Part shown: positions 23,801 to 33,734 of the stretch, one piece after another | Numbering within the stretch: the stretch's first letter is position 1 | Layout of the letters: each line of letters opens with the position of its first letter | Assembly: GCA_964654825.1 (NCBI GenBank) | Contig: CAZZKG010000038.1 | Span: 1-35,650, forward strand | From: CAZZKG01 sp964654825 | GTDB taxonomy: Bacteria; Gemmatimonadota; CAZMKB01 | Reading direction: 5' to 3' | DNA length: 35,650 bases | Notes under the pieces: generated by a model | Database searches by the model: none | Seen by the model: only the letters and a program-made list of their open reading frames with translations | Told to the model about the DNA's origin: nothing | Program-made: the position numbers and the translations under genes

Positions 23801-26231
23801 AAATATCCACTCCTGAAGAGCGCCCTTCATAGTCCATACAGACGATCCTGTGCTTCCCGGGGGAGGGGGAGAAGAATCTCCTCTCCTGATTGTTGCATGA
23901 CGTGAAAAGTTCTCCATCTATAAACCAGAAGAGCGTTCCGCTTGTATTCGACGTCGATGCGTCCAGCAGGATCTTCTGGTGCTCCCGGGGTCTGTCATCT
24001 CTCAGCTGAAGTACCGCTTCGTCCTCGGGAGAGAGAATTGCCGGTCCGGAACGATCCGTTACGAGTCGGCAGTCTTTGCTGTAGGGCGGGATCTCATCGA
24101 TCGGATAACCCTGTCTCGAACGCCACGTGGCGATTTTCGGCGGCCAGAGCACGAATGTTTTTTCGGTGTACGATTTACCGTAACGGCAATCGGGAGACAA
24201 CCTGAGCCCCGTCAGGTCATCTACCGCGAAACTCCGGTGCATGTCGCACTTCGCGAACGGGGTCACGCCGAAGATGTAGAGCTCATCGATAGACTGGGGA
24301 CAGGCATCCGATCTGACCATCCCGCTCAGGGCGCAGACCTTCCTCGTGCCGACATTTGCGGGTTGTTTGAACCATCGGGATTCCCCGGTCAGTGCGTGAA
24401 AGATATCAAAGAGGAGCGGTGCTGCGGTTTCAGAACCCACGAGTGCCCGGGCTTCCTTCCCGGAGAAGTTGCCCAGCCAGACACCAACAGTGTACTGTTT
24501 GTCGTAACCGATGCTCCATGCGTCCCTGTGTCCGTAGGAAGTGCCGGTTTTCCATGCGATTTTCGGGATATCGGCGGAGAATTCCCAGCAGTTCGGCAGG
24601 TCCGGTCGTCTGACTTCAGAGAGGATCTCACTGATGATATAGGAAGACGCGTCTGAGAAAAGCCGCCTCGGCTGTTCCAGTGATTTGTGATCACTGAGCC
24701 GGTACTTCCGGTACCATCCCCCGGCGGCGAATGTCGCGTAGAGATTGGTCAACTCGAGAAGGTTCACACCGGCGCCGCCGAGGACCAGCGGCAGGCCATA
24801 CAGTTCTTTCGGTTTCCTGAGTGTACTGATACCACCGTCCAGAAGCAGTGGATAAAATTGTTTCCAGAGCGAAGCGTGGAGATTGATAGCAGGGACATTC
24901 AGTGAAAGCTTGAGTGCGTTCTCTGCGGAGACACCGCCGCTGTAGGTTCCGTCATAGTTTACAGGCGAATATCCGCTGTAGGATACCGGTACGTCGTTGA
25001 GGAGGGACCTGGGAGAGATAATCCCTTCATCGAGAGCCAGTGCATACAAAAAAGGCTTCATAGCAGAGCCCGGAGAGCGAGATGCGAGCGTGCCGTTTAC
25101 CTGGCCGGAATGCGCCGAGTCGAAGAAATCCCTCGAGCCTACCATCGCTCTCACACTTCTGTTCTCGTTGTCGATCACGACGACCGCACCGTTGGTTACT
25201 CCTGACGGGAGGAGTGGGAGGAGGTGCTGTCGCAGCGCCTTCTCACAGAGAGTCTGGATTCTGAGATCCAGCGAGCTCTTTATCCTTGCTTGATCAGTAT
25301 AGATGTTTTTGACAAGCCTCGAAAAATGCGGTGCTCTATGGGGAGAATTGATTTTTCCTCGAGGGAGACTGTCAGAGATCAGTTCCCGGTATTCGTTCTC
25401 ATCGATCAGTTCTCTTTCGAGCAGCAGGGCTGCTATCCGGTCACGGTGCTTCGTCGACTGTTGATGGTGACGATCGGGTCGTAACCTCGATGGAGAATTG
25501 GGAAGGCCGACGAGTGCGAGACATTCTCCTTTGCTCAACACCGCCGGAGATTTTCCGAAGTAGAAGTATGAGGCCGCCGCTATACCAACGATGTTCCCGC
25601 CGTAGGGAGCGAGATTGAAATAGTGTTCCAGGATCTCGTCCTTGCTGAATATAATCTCGAGCTGGATTGCACGAAACAGCTCGAATAGCTTCGCCCGCAA
25701 GGTACGTTGCTTGGGCTCCATCATTCTTGCGACCTGCATGGTTATCGTGGAGCCGCCGCACACGACTTTTCCCTGTTTGATGTCGGTGAACATCGCCCTC
25801 AAGATCGAGAAGGGGTTAAAACCGGGGTGGTAGGAAAACCACCTGTCTTCATAGGATATCACGGAATTTCTCATGAAAGCGGGAATGTCGTCAAGTGTTG
25901 CGGGTATTCTCCACTGGTCATCATCGGCAAGGTACACATTGAGTAGAGAGCCGTTTTCCGAAAAGACAGCTACCGAGGGGGGACGGTTCAATTTCTCCAC
26001 CGGGAGAGGACAGAGTCGGTCAAGTACGGAGAATATGAGAATGGGGATCACGAGCACGAGGAAAGCGTAATAGAGCGCCTTCTTCCTCCGCGAGGTGGGA
26101 AGTTCCACCCCCATCCCGGCATGCAATCTGAGACTCATCTGCCTGACCTGCTTTATCAGAGAGGAATAATCTCCATGGTCCTGATGGAAAGATTGGTTGA
26201 TTATCCTGTATCTCGATTCTATCTTATCCAT
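23790..26231 (-). CDS. pbpC: Bifunctional penicillin-binding protein 1C
   Basis: The 813-residue class A PBP polymerises and crosslinks peptidoglycan. After an N-terminal cytoplasmic tail and TM helix (about 53-70) comes the GT51 transglycosylase with catalytic Glu128 in SYEDRWF and GGSTITMQVARM (159-170). The transpeptidase follows with SAMK (Ser389, Lys392), SLN (443-445) and KTGTS (561-565), all intact. The last 80 or so residues are a BiPBP_C-like beta domain typical of PbpC (FWIDGE ... SPGKHRIVCMDYEGRS). The start is uncertain: ATG 26231 has no good ribosome site, and ATG 26138 (MSLRLHAGM) has an AGG-rich upstream and would still keep the TM helix. PbpC genes commonly sit beside bacterial alpha-2-macroglobulin genes; here that gene is on the same strand about 2 kb upstream. 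Confidence 0.96.
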   Translation of the reverse strand: MDKIESRYRIINQSFHQDHGDYSSLIKQVRQMSLRLHAGMGVELPTSRRKKALYYAFLVLVIPILIFSVLDRLCPLPVEKLNRPPSVAVFSENGSLLNVYLADDDQWRIPATLDDIPAFMRNSVISYEDRWFSYHPGFNPFSILRAMFTDIKQGKVVCGGSTITMQVARMMEPKQRTLRAKLFELFRAIQLEIIFSKDEILEHYFNLAPYGGNIVGIAAASYFYFGKSPAVLSKGECLALVGLPNSPSRLRPDRHHQQSTKHRDRIAALLLERELIDENEYRELISDSLPRGKINSPHRAPHFSRLVKNIYTDQARIKSSLDLRIQTLCEKALRQHLLPLLPSGVTNGAVVVIDNENRSVRAMVGSRDFFDSAHSGQVNGTLASRSPGSAMKPFLYALALDEGIISPRSLLNDVPVSYSGYSPVNYDGTYSGGVSAENALKLSLNVPAINLHASLWKQFYPLLLDGGISTLRKPKELYGLPLVLGGAGVNLLELTNLYATFAAGGWYRKYRLSDHKSLEQPRRLFSDASSYIISEILSEVRRPDLPNCWEFSADIPKIAWKTGTSYGHRDAWSIGYDKQYTVGVWLGNFSGKEARALVGSETAAPLLFDIFHALTGESRWFKQPANVGTRKVCALSGMVRSDACPQSIDELYIFGVTPFAKCDMHRSFAVDDLTGLRLSPDCRYGKSYTEKTFVLWPPKIATWRSRQGYPIDEIPPYSKDCRLVTDRSGPAILSPEDEAVLQLRDDRPREHQKILLDASTSNTSGTLFWFIDGELFTSCNNQERRFFSPSPGKHRIVCMDYEGRSSGVDIYVY

Positions 26232-26309
26232 CAGAGGATGTCAAGCCGAAGATTTCATTTGCTCATAATCGTGGGCCTTCAGTAAAGGAAGCATTCCATT
26301 ATGTTCAGA

Positions 26310-26495
26310 TCATTCAGGATAATAACATGAGATGAATTTCCGCTGGAGGACATATACGTCTTTCCAGGTGGGGCAGAATCTATTATCATTATGGCATATT
26401 TCCACAATTTCATCACGGAGGTTGGATCTGCAGTGATGGCAAACCTCACTCTGAGCGCATGAGACACTCTTTCGACACGATCCTCCTACCTGCAT
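26310..26495 (-). pseudogene. Possible remnant or small Cys-rich zinc-ribbon-like protein
   Basis: A 61-codon open frame contains CHHC followed after 12 residues by CHNDNRFC, that is C-x2-C ... C-x6-C, which would suit a zinc ribbon, then TWKDVYVLQRKF. There is no clear ribosome site, and the sequence upstream is another open fragment in a different frame. I treat it as a probable decayed gene piece and am unsure. Confidence 0.22.
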
Positions 26496-26766
26496 GATTT
26501 GAGCCTCATATTGTAAAGCCTTTTCAGTGCTTCGCTGTGAAGGAGATCGATGAGCCCCATGTTCTTAAGGAATGAGTGCACAGGCCATCTGTTAGGATTG
26601 ACGATTTCGTTACACTAAGCGTATAGATGTGCAACTTGAGATGGGCAGTCTGCCCAATCTCCCTAATGATAGGGAACTCGTGAAGATCCACCGACTCCAG
26701 ATAATATCCACCACAGAAAACATCCTAGTGCTCTATCATGTAACAACTGACGTATCTTACTTGTCC

Positions 26767-26819
26767 TTTTATCTGCCGGCAGCGTTGCTCCTTCAGTCGA
26801 GCCTTACAGGCAGATAAAA
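26767..26819. repeat. Perfect 11-bp inverted repeat upstream of the kelch gene
   Basis: TTTTATCTGCC at 26767-26777 is matched exactly by its complement GGCAGATAAAA at 26809-26819, with a 31-bp interior that itself repeats GGCAG. No T run follows on either strand, so it is unlikely to be a terminator. It could be a small palindromic or MITE-like element, or an operator. Confidence 0.55.
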
Positions 26820-26903
26820 TTACTTCGTGATCTTGCGACACTTCTTACATGACAGGACACTAGATTCGCAGGCTGCAATCCGTTTGAACAGAAAGGAGTG
26901 GTT

Positions 26904-27977
26904 ATGAGGAGCAAGGCGGTTCTATCAAAGACGACTCTGGTCGCCATCAGCTTGTTTATGCTTTTCGTTATGAGTCGCTCAATCTGCGCTCAGGCGCCAA
27001 GTCTGACCAGCTGGTACTCTATCGCCAATCCGCCAGGAAGGTCTGCATCCACGGCGATCTATGACGAAGCCAATGACAGGATGATCCTGTTCGGTGGTGC
27101 CGGTTATGAAGGCGTGATGGATGACGTGTGGGCATTGGCGTACGATGGTGAATCAAATCAAATCAGGTGGTACAAGATATTGCTTGATGGTCCCGAACCC
27201 GGTGCAAGGAATGCTCACCAGGCTGTATACGATCCGAATCATGGGGTAATGTACATGTTCGGCGGACGAGACAGTAATGCAAACCCTCTGAACGATGTCT
27301 GGAAACTGGACCTCACATTAGGCCATGAAGTATGGGAAGAGGTAAAGACGACTGGAATCTCTCCGAGCCCGAGGTGGCATAGCACCGTCATCTATGACAG
27401 CTCGAATGGCCGGCTCATCGTCTATGGAGGGAGGACCCAGACTGTCTGGTATGGTGACGTATGGGAGCTTGATCTTGAGACGGCGCAATGGAGCGAATTA
27501 TCCCCAGCCGGCGATTGGCCCGGAACGAGATCACGGGCTGGAGGTGTGTATGTTGCCGAAGTGGAAGCGATGCTGCTCTTTGCCGGAGATCGTGATCCCT
27601 ATCAGTATTTCAACGACATGTGGGCTCTCTACCTGAAGAAGGGTCAGGAGCAGTGGGTGGAAATGTCAACTACCGGTGATTTGCCCGACCCTAGGGGTGT
27701 CGATGTCATCGATTACGATGATATTGGAAAGAAACTTGTCATGCATGGTGGTTGGGCATTTATTGGTGGTTTCGTTTATTACAACGACACCTGGGTTCTG
27801 GACAGCGATCTTCACTGGACCAAGATCATCTCCAACAATGAAATACTGGCGAGAAGAGGTTCACGGGGAATTTTCTATCGCCGCGGTGGAGATGAGTACC
27901 TCGTTGTCTTCGGCGGTTCCTGGTATCCTGGGGGAGTTACGTATTTCGGGGATACGTTTGTGATGCCGCTGCCCTGA
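26904..27977 (+). CDS. Secreted kelch-repeat (galactose-oxidase-like propeller) protein
   Basis: The 357-residue protein starts with a signal peptide (TLVAISLFMLFVMSRSICAQ). About six kelch repeats follow, each with the pattern R-xxH/xxS ... xDxxxxRMILFGG ... DVWALD: ILFGGAGYEG, MYMFGGRDS, LIVYGGRTQ, LLFAGDRD, LVMHGGWAF and LVVFGGSWY. They build a beta-propeller and fill the whole mature protein. There is no copper-oxidase Cys-Tyr site and no C-terminal sorting domain, so it is best regarded as a periplasmic or secreted binding protein. The start is ATG 26904, five bases after AAGGAG; the GTG at 26898 lies inside that ribosome site. It is the only plus-strand gene between pbpC and the macroglobulin and interrupts what is often one operon. 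Confidence 0.88.
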   Translation: MRSKAVLSKTTLVAISLFMLFVMSRSICAQAPSLTSWYSIANPPGRSASTAIYDEANDRMILFGGAGYEGVMDDVWALAYDGESNQIRWYKILLDGPEPGARNAHQAVYDPNHGVMYMFGGRDSNANPLNDVWKLDLTLGHEVWEEVKTTGISPSPRWHSTVIYDSSNGRLIVYGGRTQTVWYGDVWELDLETAQWSELSPAGDWPGTRSRAGGVYVAEVEAMLLFAGDRDPYQYFNDMWALYLKKGQEQWVEMSTTGDLPDPRGVDVIDYDDIGKKLVMHGGWAFIGGFVYYNDTWVLDSDLHWTKIISNNEILARRGSRGIFYRRGGDEYLVVFGGSWYPGGVTYFGDTFVMPLP

Positions 27978-28224
27978 ATGACGGGATACTTCACAGTGGC
28001 TCACCTGTTATTACCACAACCGTACCACTGTCGATCACGGTGAAGGAAGCCATCTTTACTGTCAGGCCGACAACTCGATGCCTCCGGGAGCCGTTTCACT
28101 GAAACCCAGAGGGGAAGTGTGCCGAAAATGGATGAGACGTGTATAAGTGACATCATTCTCCATAGGAAACAACCCTCTCGTATCGATTGAGTCGCAGTAG
28201 GGTTCTGGGTACGATCCTGCCGGG

Positions 28225-31200
28225 TTAGTGACCGATGGAAATGCTCCCGGATGATTTTATGCTCGTATACGTCGGATCGTACATACATTCCGCCGTGATC
28301 GGGGGTAATGTGAACCTCCCTCGTGTCACGGCCCGGAGCGCGTAATAGAATATTTTCGGTTTGCCCCGCTTGAGTGATGTATAGAGATGAAGCCTGTCAT
28401 CTCTCATGTCCAGGTAATCCGGGGAAAATCCCTGATCGCCTATCCATGGAATCTGCGCTCTCGATTCGAGCCGGGGATTCTCAATTTCGAACCCCGCCGG
28501 CAGCATGTCATCGACGATCACGTTCTTCACTTCACTATCGAGTGCCTGCATCGTGATCTTCGCGATGACAAGCTCCCCATGTCGCACGTTCTGGTAATCG
28601 AGGTGATTCCCGTCGATGTCGAGATATTCTCTCGATACCGAGATACCTCTGTCATATTCATCGTACTCCGGCCTCTCCGGTACCCCCCAGAGCTGCCAGT
28701 AGAGATAACATCTCCCCTCTCCGGTGAGATTGACCGTCACCGTCCTGTCGGGCAGGCTGCTGTCTTCGAGTGTCAGGCCCGACTCATCGAATGAACTGTG
28801 CTTCACCCCATCGATAAGCAGTTCGGCAGTGTAGTCACTCTCCTCCGTCTGCCGGTAGACTTTCCCAATGGCGAGGAGGGCAAACGCGTTGTCCTGAGTC
28901 GTCGACCATCTACCCCGTCCGGCTTGTTTCGAGAGACGTTCCACGAGAACCGGTATCCCCGGACTGTCGGGATAGACCTCCGCGAGGACGTCGAGCATGA
29001 TGGCGTTTTCTCTCACCGAGGAGTTGAAGTTTCTCCCTGTTTCCCGTTTGACATCGATGGGGTGTACTTCGGTTGGGAGGAGTGACCTGGCTGTCCTCTC
29101 ATCCCCCATCATCCAGAATGAGAGTGCCAGTTGGAACTGGGATGAAGCCGGAATGTCTTTCAGCCTGTTTTCCCTGATGAACTTCACCGTGGACTTCTGA
29201 GGTTTCTCCGCCAGTGCCATTACGTAACACGCATATACCTGCTGCTGCAGCTCGTACCTGTTCTCGAATCTGCCTCGTGTGACATGCTCGAGGTTGGACA
29301 GCATGTTTTTGTACACGCGCTCCGGAATCTGGTAACCCGCCTTTCTCGCCTCGACGAGGAAGTGTGAAGCGTAGATACTTCCCCACTTGTTCTGATAATT
29401 GCCGCCCGGCCAGAAAGAGAAACCACCGTTATCCTGCTGCATGGATGTGAGCTTGTCGATCCCCTCCTGAACGTAGTACCCGGCATCGTTTGCTTCGAAG
29501 AGTTCGGGTTCGGCCACACGTGCGAGTTCATCGAAGTAGAGGAGAGGGAAGACCCTGGATGTCGTCTGTTCGATACAGCCATGCGGGTACCTGAGCAGAT
29601 ACTGAAGGCTGCCGGTAAATTTCACGGCGGGAAACGATGAAAAAATCAATCTCGCTTCCTGTGTACCCTCGATAAAATCGCCGGGCAGCGTCAACTCGAG
29701 CGGTTGCACTTCGGTTATGACCTCACTGCCGGAGAGTGTCGTAACGGGTGATGAAGGCCGCACCGGTACGTCTGTCGTACTGGAAGACGTTTCACCCGCT
29801 CCGGTTGCTGTCACCAGGAACGATGCTTTACCGATTTTGTCCTCTGCCGATAACCGGTATGATACGAATCCCTCCTTCCCGCCCCGGATACGGATGGTTT
29901 TCTCCAGGTTGTCCAGACAATCGACTGGTCCATCTATCGCGAGTGATACCTTAAAGACGCTGTCTGTGCCTGTGCCGTTGTAGACAGTCACGGGGACAGT
30001 AAACTCATCTTTCGATGCGATGAACCTCGGGAATGTCGGGGTGAGCACGATAAGGTCCCGCACGTACACATCCCTCCGGGACGAGCCAGTGTAGGACGAG
30101 TTTGCCGCTACGACCATCACTCTTAATTTACCCTGGAATTGCGGCACATCGAGAGTCACCTTCGCACGGCCGGAAGCGTCGGTTTTGACAATCCCCGACC
30201 AGAGCGAAGTCGGCTTGATCCTCCTTATGCCGACCGGGTTGAGGTGTTTTTTCCTAACCTTTTCGATGTAATCCCCCGCAGGCTGTCCCCCCGATCGGGT
30301 ATATTCCGGTAGGATCAGGGAGAAGACGTCGAAGTATTCGACACCGAGTCTTTTCTTACCATAGAAGAATCCGAACGGATCAGGTGTCTTGAAATCCGTC
30401 AACTGACAGATGCCTTCATCGACTGCCGATACGGTCAGGGAAGTGGTACCGCTGAGGTTGGTAACTTTTACGTCGATGTCGAGTTGTGTCCCGGGTCTGA
30501 TGGCTTCCGGCGCACCAACGTCCAGCGAAAGTCTCTTTGCCGTATTGTCCACCTGAAGTGGCGCAACTCCGAAGGCTCGCAGCGGCGACTTTCCGTCGAA
30601 TGAGGATATGGGTTTGATCACAGTCGCCGTAACATAGGCATTGGGTGCGTAATCCGCCGAAACGAGCAGTGATATCGTTGCCGTATTTTTCCCCATGTCG
30701 ATGACCCGATAGTCGAAGACTTTTTCCCGTTCGACCATCAGCAGGAGTTTTCCGGGAAAAGGAGCTTTAACGAGGAGAGTGGCTGTCTCTCCGACGCGGT
30801 AGGACTCTTTCTCGATTTCGATTTCGACCCTGTCCGGGTTCTCGAGAGACCAGGGAGCATATCCCCAACCGGAAGTGTAGAAATTCATTGCCGACGATGC
30901 TTTCGAGTCGGGATCCCGGAGCACGATTTTGTAACGACCGTATCTTTCCGGTGTATATGTAATCGATCCTGTAACTCTGGTGTCGATATCGAAAGAAGTC
31001 TGCAGCTCATCACTGCGTTCGGAGACGTATCGGTATCGGTTATCGTTACCCCTCTCGAGTATCGACTGGTACACGATCCTGTAAACCTCGACGTTCAGCG
31101 TATCGACACCGATTTCTTCCCCCTCCGGGTTGACCGTGACGTAGTCGATCTCAAACTGCTCGCCTGTTTTTGCGTATCCCTCGGTCTTCGGGCGCAGGCC

Positions 31201-33660
31201 GATATAGAGCGGGTAAGGGTGGATGTCGATATCCGTATATGCGCTTACTGCCCTGCCGCCGTGCTCGGTGACTGTGGCGGAGAGAACGCCCTTCAATGCC
31301 GCCGCGGGAAAAATGTCTCCAGGTATGTCGACGCTGAATCCCCAGATTCCATCCTCATCCAGTATCCCTTCTTCCGTTTCCAGCTCTATCTCGCTGAATT
31401 TCCGGTCGGGATCACCGAATGTGAAATCTCTCCACTCGGAGGGCAGGAACGGATGTGACCTGATCGTGAGAGCGGCTTCCACTTTCCTCCCCGATGCCGG
31501 CGGTCCGAAGAGGGTTGTCCCGGTGATGTAAGTATCCACGCGGTCACCGGTCATAAAGGTACGCCTGGTGGGCTGAAGAATCACTTTAATCTTGTCTGGA
31601 ATAAAATCTTCTACGTTGAAGTCCATCCTGCCGATCTCCTCTTCGGCGGCGTGGAGTTTTGCTACATACCTTCCCGTCTTCGCGTAATCCGGTATGCCCA
31701 GGGTAAAAGCCAGCATGCCCGATTCGTCCGGGGTACCTGTAAGCTCTCTGAAGATCCGGCTGGTCGGGTCGAGGATTTTAAGATTCACGGGAAAAGAGGG
31801 TGGAGATGAGACCTTTTCGCCCCGGACGATAGCCGCTATGTGTATCGTGTCACCCGGCCTGAAGATGTCGCGGTCAGGGTAGAGGTATGCTTCGTAACCC
31901 GATGTCAGATACTTCCTCCCTCCGATGTCGAAGGCGGAGAGCGGCATTCTGCACTCACCGAATTCGAGAAAAGAGATGTCATCCCCGCGTTTCACAGTGA
32001 GGGTAAAAGGTTCGTAATCTTCCGCTTTCATTTTTGAAACCAGGTCCTCGAAAAGTACTATGCCCTTGCTGTTTGTACTGGCGCTCGCGATTACCTGATT
32101 GGTTCTGCTGAAGAGTGTTACCTCGACCCCCTGTTGTGGGTTTAAAGATTCTAATGAGTTCACCCAGACGAACAGATCGTCCTCCCCGCGTTGAGCCACG
32201 ATCCCCAGGTCGGTGATGTGAGCGAGTATCGAAGCGTCATTCCAGTACTGATCTTTGTCTCTGACTACGATTCTGTAGATCCCCTTCTCTCCCGTATCGT
32301 AAAACCCGCCCAGGTCTATCGGTGTTACCACCAGTCGGTTCTTCTCTGGATCGATGACCAGGTCTTCAGAAAATATTCTTCGGCCGATCCCTTCCGGCAC
32401 ATTCCACCGCCCACCCGGGCCTGACCTCTGCAGCAGATAAATGAGATTGTTCACATATATCTTTTCTATTTCGACTCTCACCGTGTCTGTGTTGACCGTT
32501 TCGATGGCGAGTGTTCTGCTGCCCTTACCGGGAAGGTAGAGCCCCTGTGCCTGGAAAGCTAAACTCGACTCGAGATCTTCGATTTTTACCCGTTGAGAGA
32601 AATCTTTCCTGAGGATAGTGCCGTCGTTTCCGAGCAACCCTTCTTTGACGCTCACCTTGTACCAGTTTCCGAACTCGAACTCCCCGGTGAGTAGGATTGA
32701 TCTGTGATGCTGTTCGATCCGGAAGTCGATTGACGGATCAAGACTGATATACTCCTTCGCGAGCTCCGGGTCGACGGGTGATGAAAATTCTATTCTTATT
32801 ACCGGTTTCATAAGGATCGGTGCGGAAGAGACGCTATAAAGCTTGAGGTCCGTCTCTACTTTCATCTGCGCCGGGATGTCGGTCGCAAGACCCAGCGGAC
32901 CTGCGGTACTCTTCAGATTCTTCGACACCACCAGGGTGATTGACCTCTCTTCGTCCGTCCTCTCTATAGGTTCACTGACAATTGAGAATCGTCTGCTCTG
33001 CCGGTCGGGACGGATGGTGAAGTTAATGTCCTTTTTCCACGTTTTCTCGTCATAAGTGAGCGACAGGTTTTTTTCCAGTTCTTCCGGTGAGACCTCGTAG
33101 TTGAATTCGAGACCCCATTCGATTTTAGTTGTGATGGCCTCTTCCCGCTCATACACGAAACGAGGTCGGGAATAGACCAGCTCGAGCGGCGTGGTGTGAA
33201 ACGAAAACGTTCTCTCACCGTCCAGGCGAAGTTCTTCTTTCTGACTTATCTCGGGCAGGATTTTCACCTCGTATGGCGTTGCGGGAAGCAGGGGATCGAG
33301 AGGGTAGAACCGCAGTTTGTGAGGTGCAATCCACTTGAATCTGCCCGGGATCGGGGGAATGAATTTGACCGGGAGTTCGTCATGTTCGATGCCCAATTCC
33401 TCTTCATCGACGATGTCGTCTGAAAATTCAAAAGTGAAATTGGTTCGCATAGGTACTTTGCCCGTCGGAGAGAACGAGACGATCGACACATCTCGAATCC
33501 TTATTCCTTCATCGGTATACTGTGCTCGGTGTACCAGCTCATAGATCAGATAGCTTATAATCGCCCCCAGGATGATACTGCCCAGGATGAGCATCAGGAT
33601 CCTGGTCGGCCGGCCGGTGTTCCCACCCAAGTTTTCTGAAGGATCATTGTTAAATACCAT
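28225..33660 (-). CDS. Bacterial alpha-2-macroglobulin (thioester-containing, membrane-anchored)
   Basis: The 1811-residue giant matches the bacterial alpha-2-macroglobulin (YfhM) family, which traps attacking proteases in the periplasm and covalently links them through a thioester. A cytoplasmic stub and one TM helix (ILMLILGSIILGAIISYLIYELV, about 20-42) come first; there is no lipobox Cys, so it is held in the membrane by a helix rather than by lipid. MG-type beta domains follow (about 55-1000, including a GYEAYLYPDRDIFRPGDTIHI bait-side segment), then the A2M core (DEGICQLTDF and YTGSSRRDVYVRDL). The thioester motif GCIEQ has Cys1362 and Gln1365 intact inside the alpha-helical thioester domain (NKWGSIYASHFLVEARKAG). 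The receptor-like C-terminal domain ends the protein. AGGAG precedes the ATG. Family members are often encoded with pbpC, which lies downstream here beyond one inverted gene. Confidence 0.95.
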   Translation of the reverse strand: MVFNNDPSENLGGNTGRPTRILMLILGSIILGAIISYLIYELVHRAQYTDEGIRIRDVSIVSFSPTGKVPMRTNFTFEFSDDIVDEEELGIEHDELPVKFIPPIPGRFKWIAPHKLRFYPLDPLLPATPYEVKILPEISQKEELRLDGERTFSFHTTPLELVYSRPRFVYEREEAITTKIEWGLEFNYEVSPEELEKNLSLTYDEKTWKKDINFTIRPDRQSRRFSIVSEPIERTDEERSITLVVSKNLKSTAGPLGLATDIPAQMKVETDLKLYSVSSAPILMKPVIRIEFSSPVDPELAKEYISLDPSIDFRIEQHHRSILLTGEFEFGNWYKVSVKEGLLGNDGTILRKDFSQRVKIEDLESSLAFQAQGLYLPGKGSRTLAIETVNTDTVRVEIEKIYVNNLIYLLQRSGPGGRWNVPEGIGRRIFSEDLVIDPEKNRLVVTPIDLGGFYDTGEKGIYRIVVRDKDQYWNDASILAHITDLGIVAQRGEDDLFVWVNSLESLNPQQGVEVTLFSRTNQVIASASTNSKGIVLFEDLVSKMKAEDYEPFTLTVKRGDDISFLEFGECRMPLSAFDIGGRKYLTSGYEAYLYPDRDIFRPGDTIHIAAIVRGEKVSSPPSFPVNLKILDPTSRIFRELTGTPDESGMLAFTLGIPDYAKTGRYVAKLHAAEEEIGRMDFNVEDFIPDKIKVILQPTRRTFMTGDRVDTYITGTTLFGPPASGRKVEAALTIRSHPFLPSEWRDFTFGDPDRKFSEIELETEEGILDEDGIWGFSVDIPGDIFPAAALKGVLSATVTEHGGRAVSAYTDIDIHPYPLYIGLRPKTEGYAKTGEQFEIDYVTVNPEGEEIGVDTLNVEVYRIVYQSILERGNDNRYRYVSERSDELQTSFDIDTRVTGSITYTPERYGRYKIVLRDPDSKASSAMNFYTSGWGYAPWSLENPDRVEIEIEKESYRVGETATLLVKAPFPGKLLLMVEREKVFDYRVIDMGKNTATISLLVSADYAPNAYVTATVIKPISSFDGKSPLRAFGVAPLQVDNTAKRLSLDVGAPEAIRPGTQLDIDVKVTNLSGTTSLTVSAVDEGICQLTDFKTPDPFGFFYGKKRLGVEYFDVFSLILPEYTRSGGQPAGDYIEKVRKKHLNPVGIRRIKPTSLWSGIVKTDASGRAKVTLDVPQFQGKLRVMVVAANSSYTGSSRRDVYVRDLIVLTPTFPRFIASKDEFTVPVTVYNGTGTDSVFKVSLAIDGPVDCLDNLEKTIRIRGGKEGFVSYRLSAEDKIGKASFLVTATGAGETSSSTTDVPVRPSSPVTTLSGSEVITEVQPLELTLPGDFIEGTQEARLIFSSFPAVKFTGSLQYLLRYPHGCIEQTTSRVFPLLYFDELARVAEPELFEANDAGYYVQEGIDKLTSMQQDNGGFSFWPGGNYQNKWGSIYASHFLVEARKAGYQIPERVYKNMLSNLEHVTRGRFENRYELQQQVYACYVMALAEKPQKSTVKFIRENRLKDIPASSQFQLALSFWMMGDERTARSLLPTEVHPIDVKRETGRNFNSSVRENAIMLDVLAEVYPDSPGIPVLVERLSKQAGRGRWSTTQDNAFALLAIGKVYRQTEESDYTAELLIDGVKHSSFDESGLTLEDSSLPDRTVTVNLTGEGRCYLYWQLWGVPERPEYDEYDRGISVSREYLDIDGNHLDYQNVRHGELVIAKITMQALDSEVKNVIVDDMLPAGFEIENPRLESRAQIPWIGDQGFSPDYLDMRDDRLHLYTSLKRGKPKIFYYALRAVTRGRFTLPPITAECMYDPTYTSIKSSGSISIGH

Positions 33661-33734
33661 CGACCCTCTCCTCTTCGGAAGTAGTTTGTATGCTGAATCC
33701 TGTAAAAATCAGCCGGTTCGGATATATGTAAGGT

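Larger units (their letters stand above)
26232..26903. other. Gene-poor stretch with decayed-looking coding fragments
   Basis: About 670 nt separate pbpC from the divergent kelch gene. On the minus strand a stop-to-stop frame at 26486-26614 reads NRWPVHSFLKNMGLIDLL ... and looks protein-like but has no start, and it runs into a Cys-rich small frame at 26310-26495. On the plus strand is a perfect 11-bp inverted repeat (26767-26819). The pattern suggests the remains of an inserted gene or element, but I could not name a family. Confidence 0.4.
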
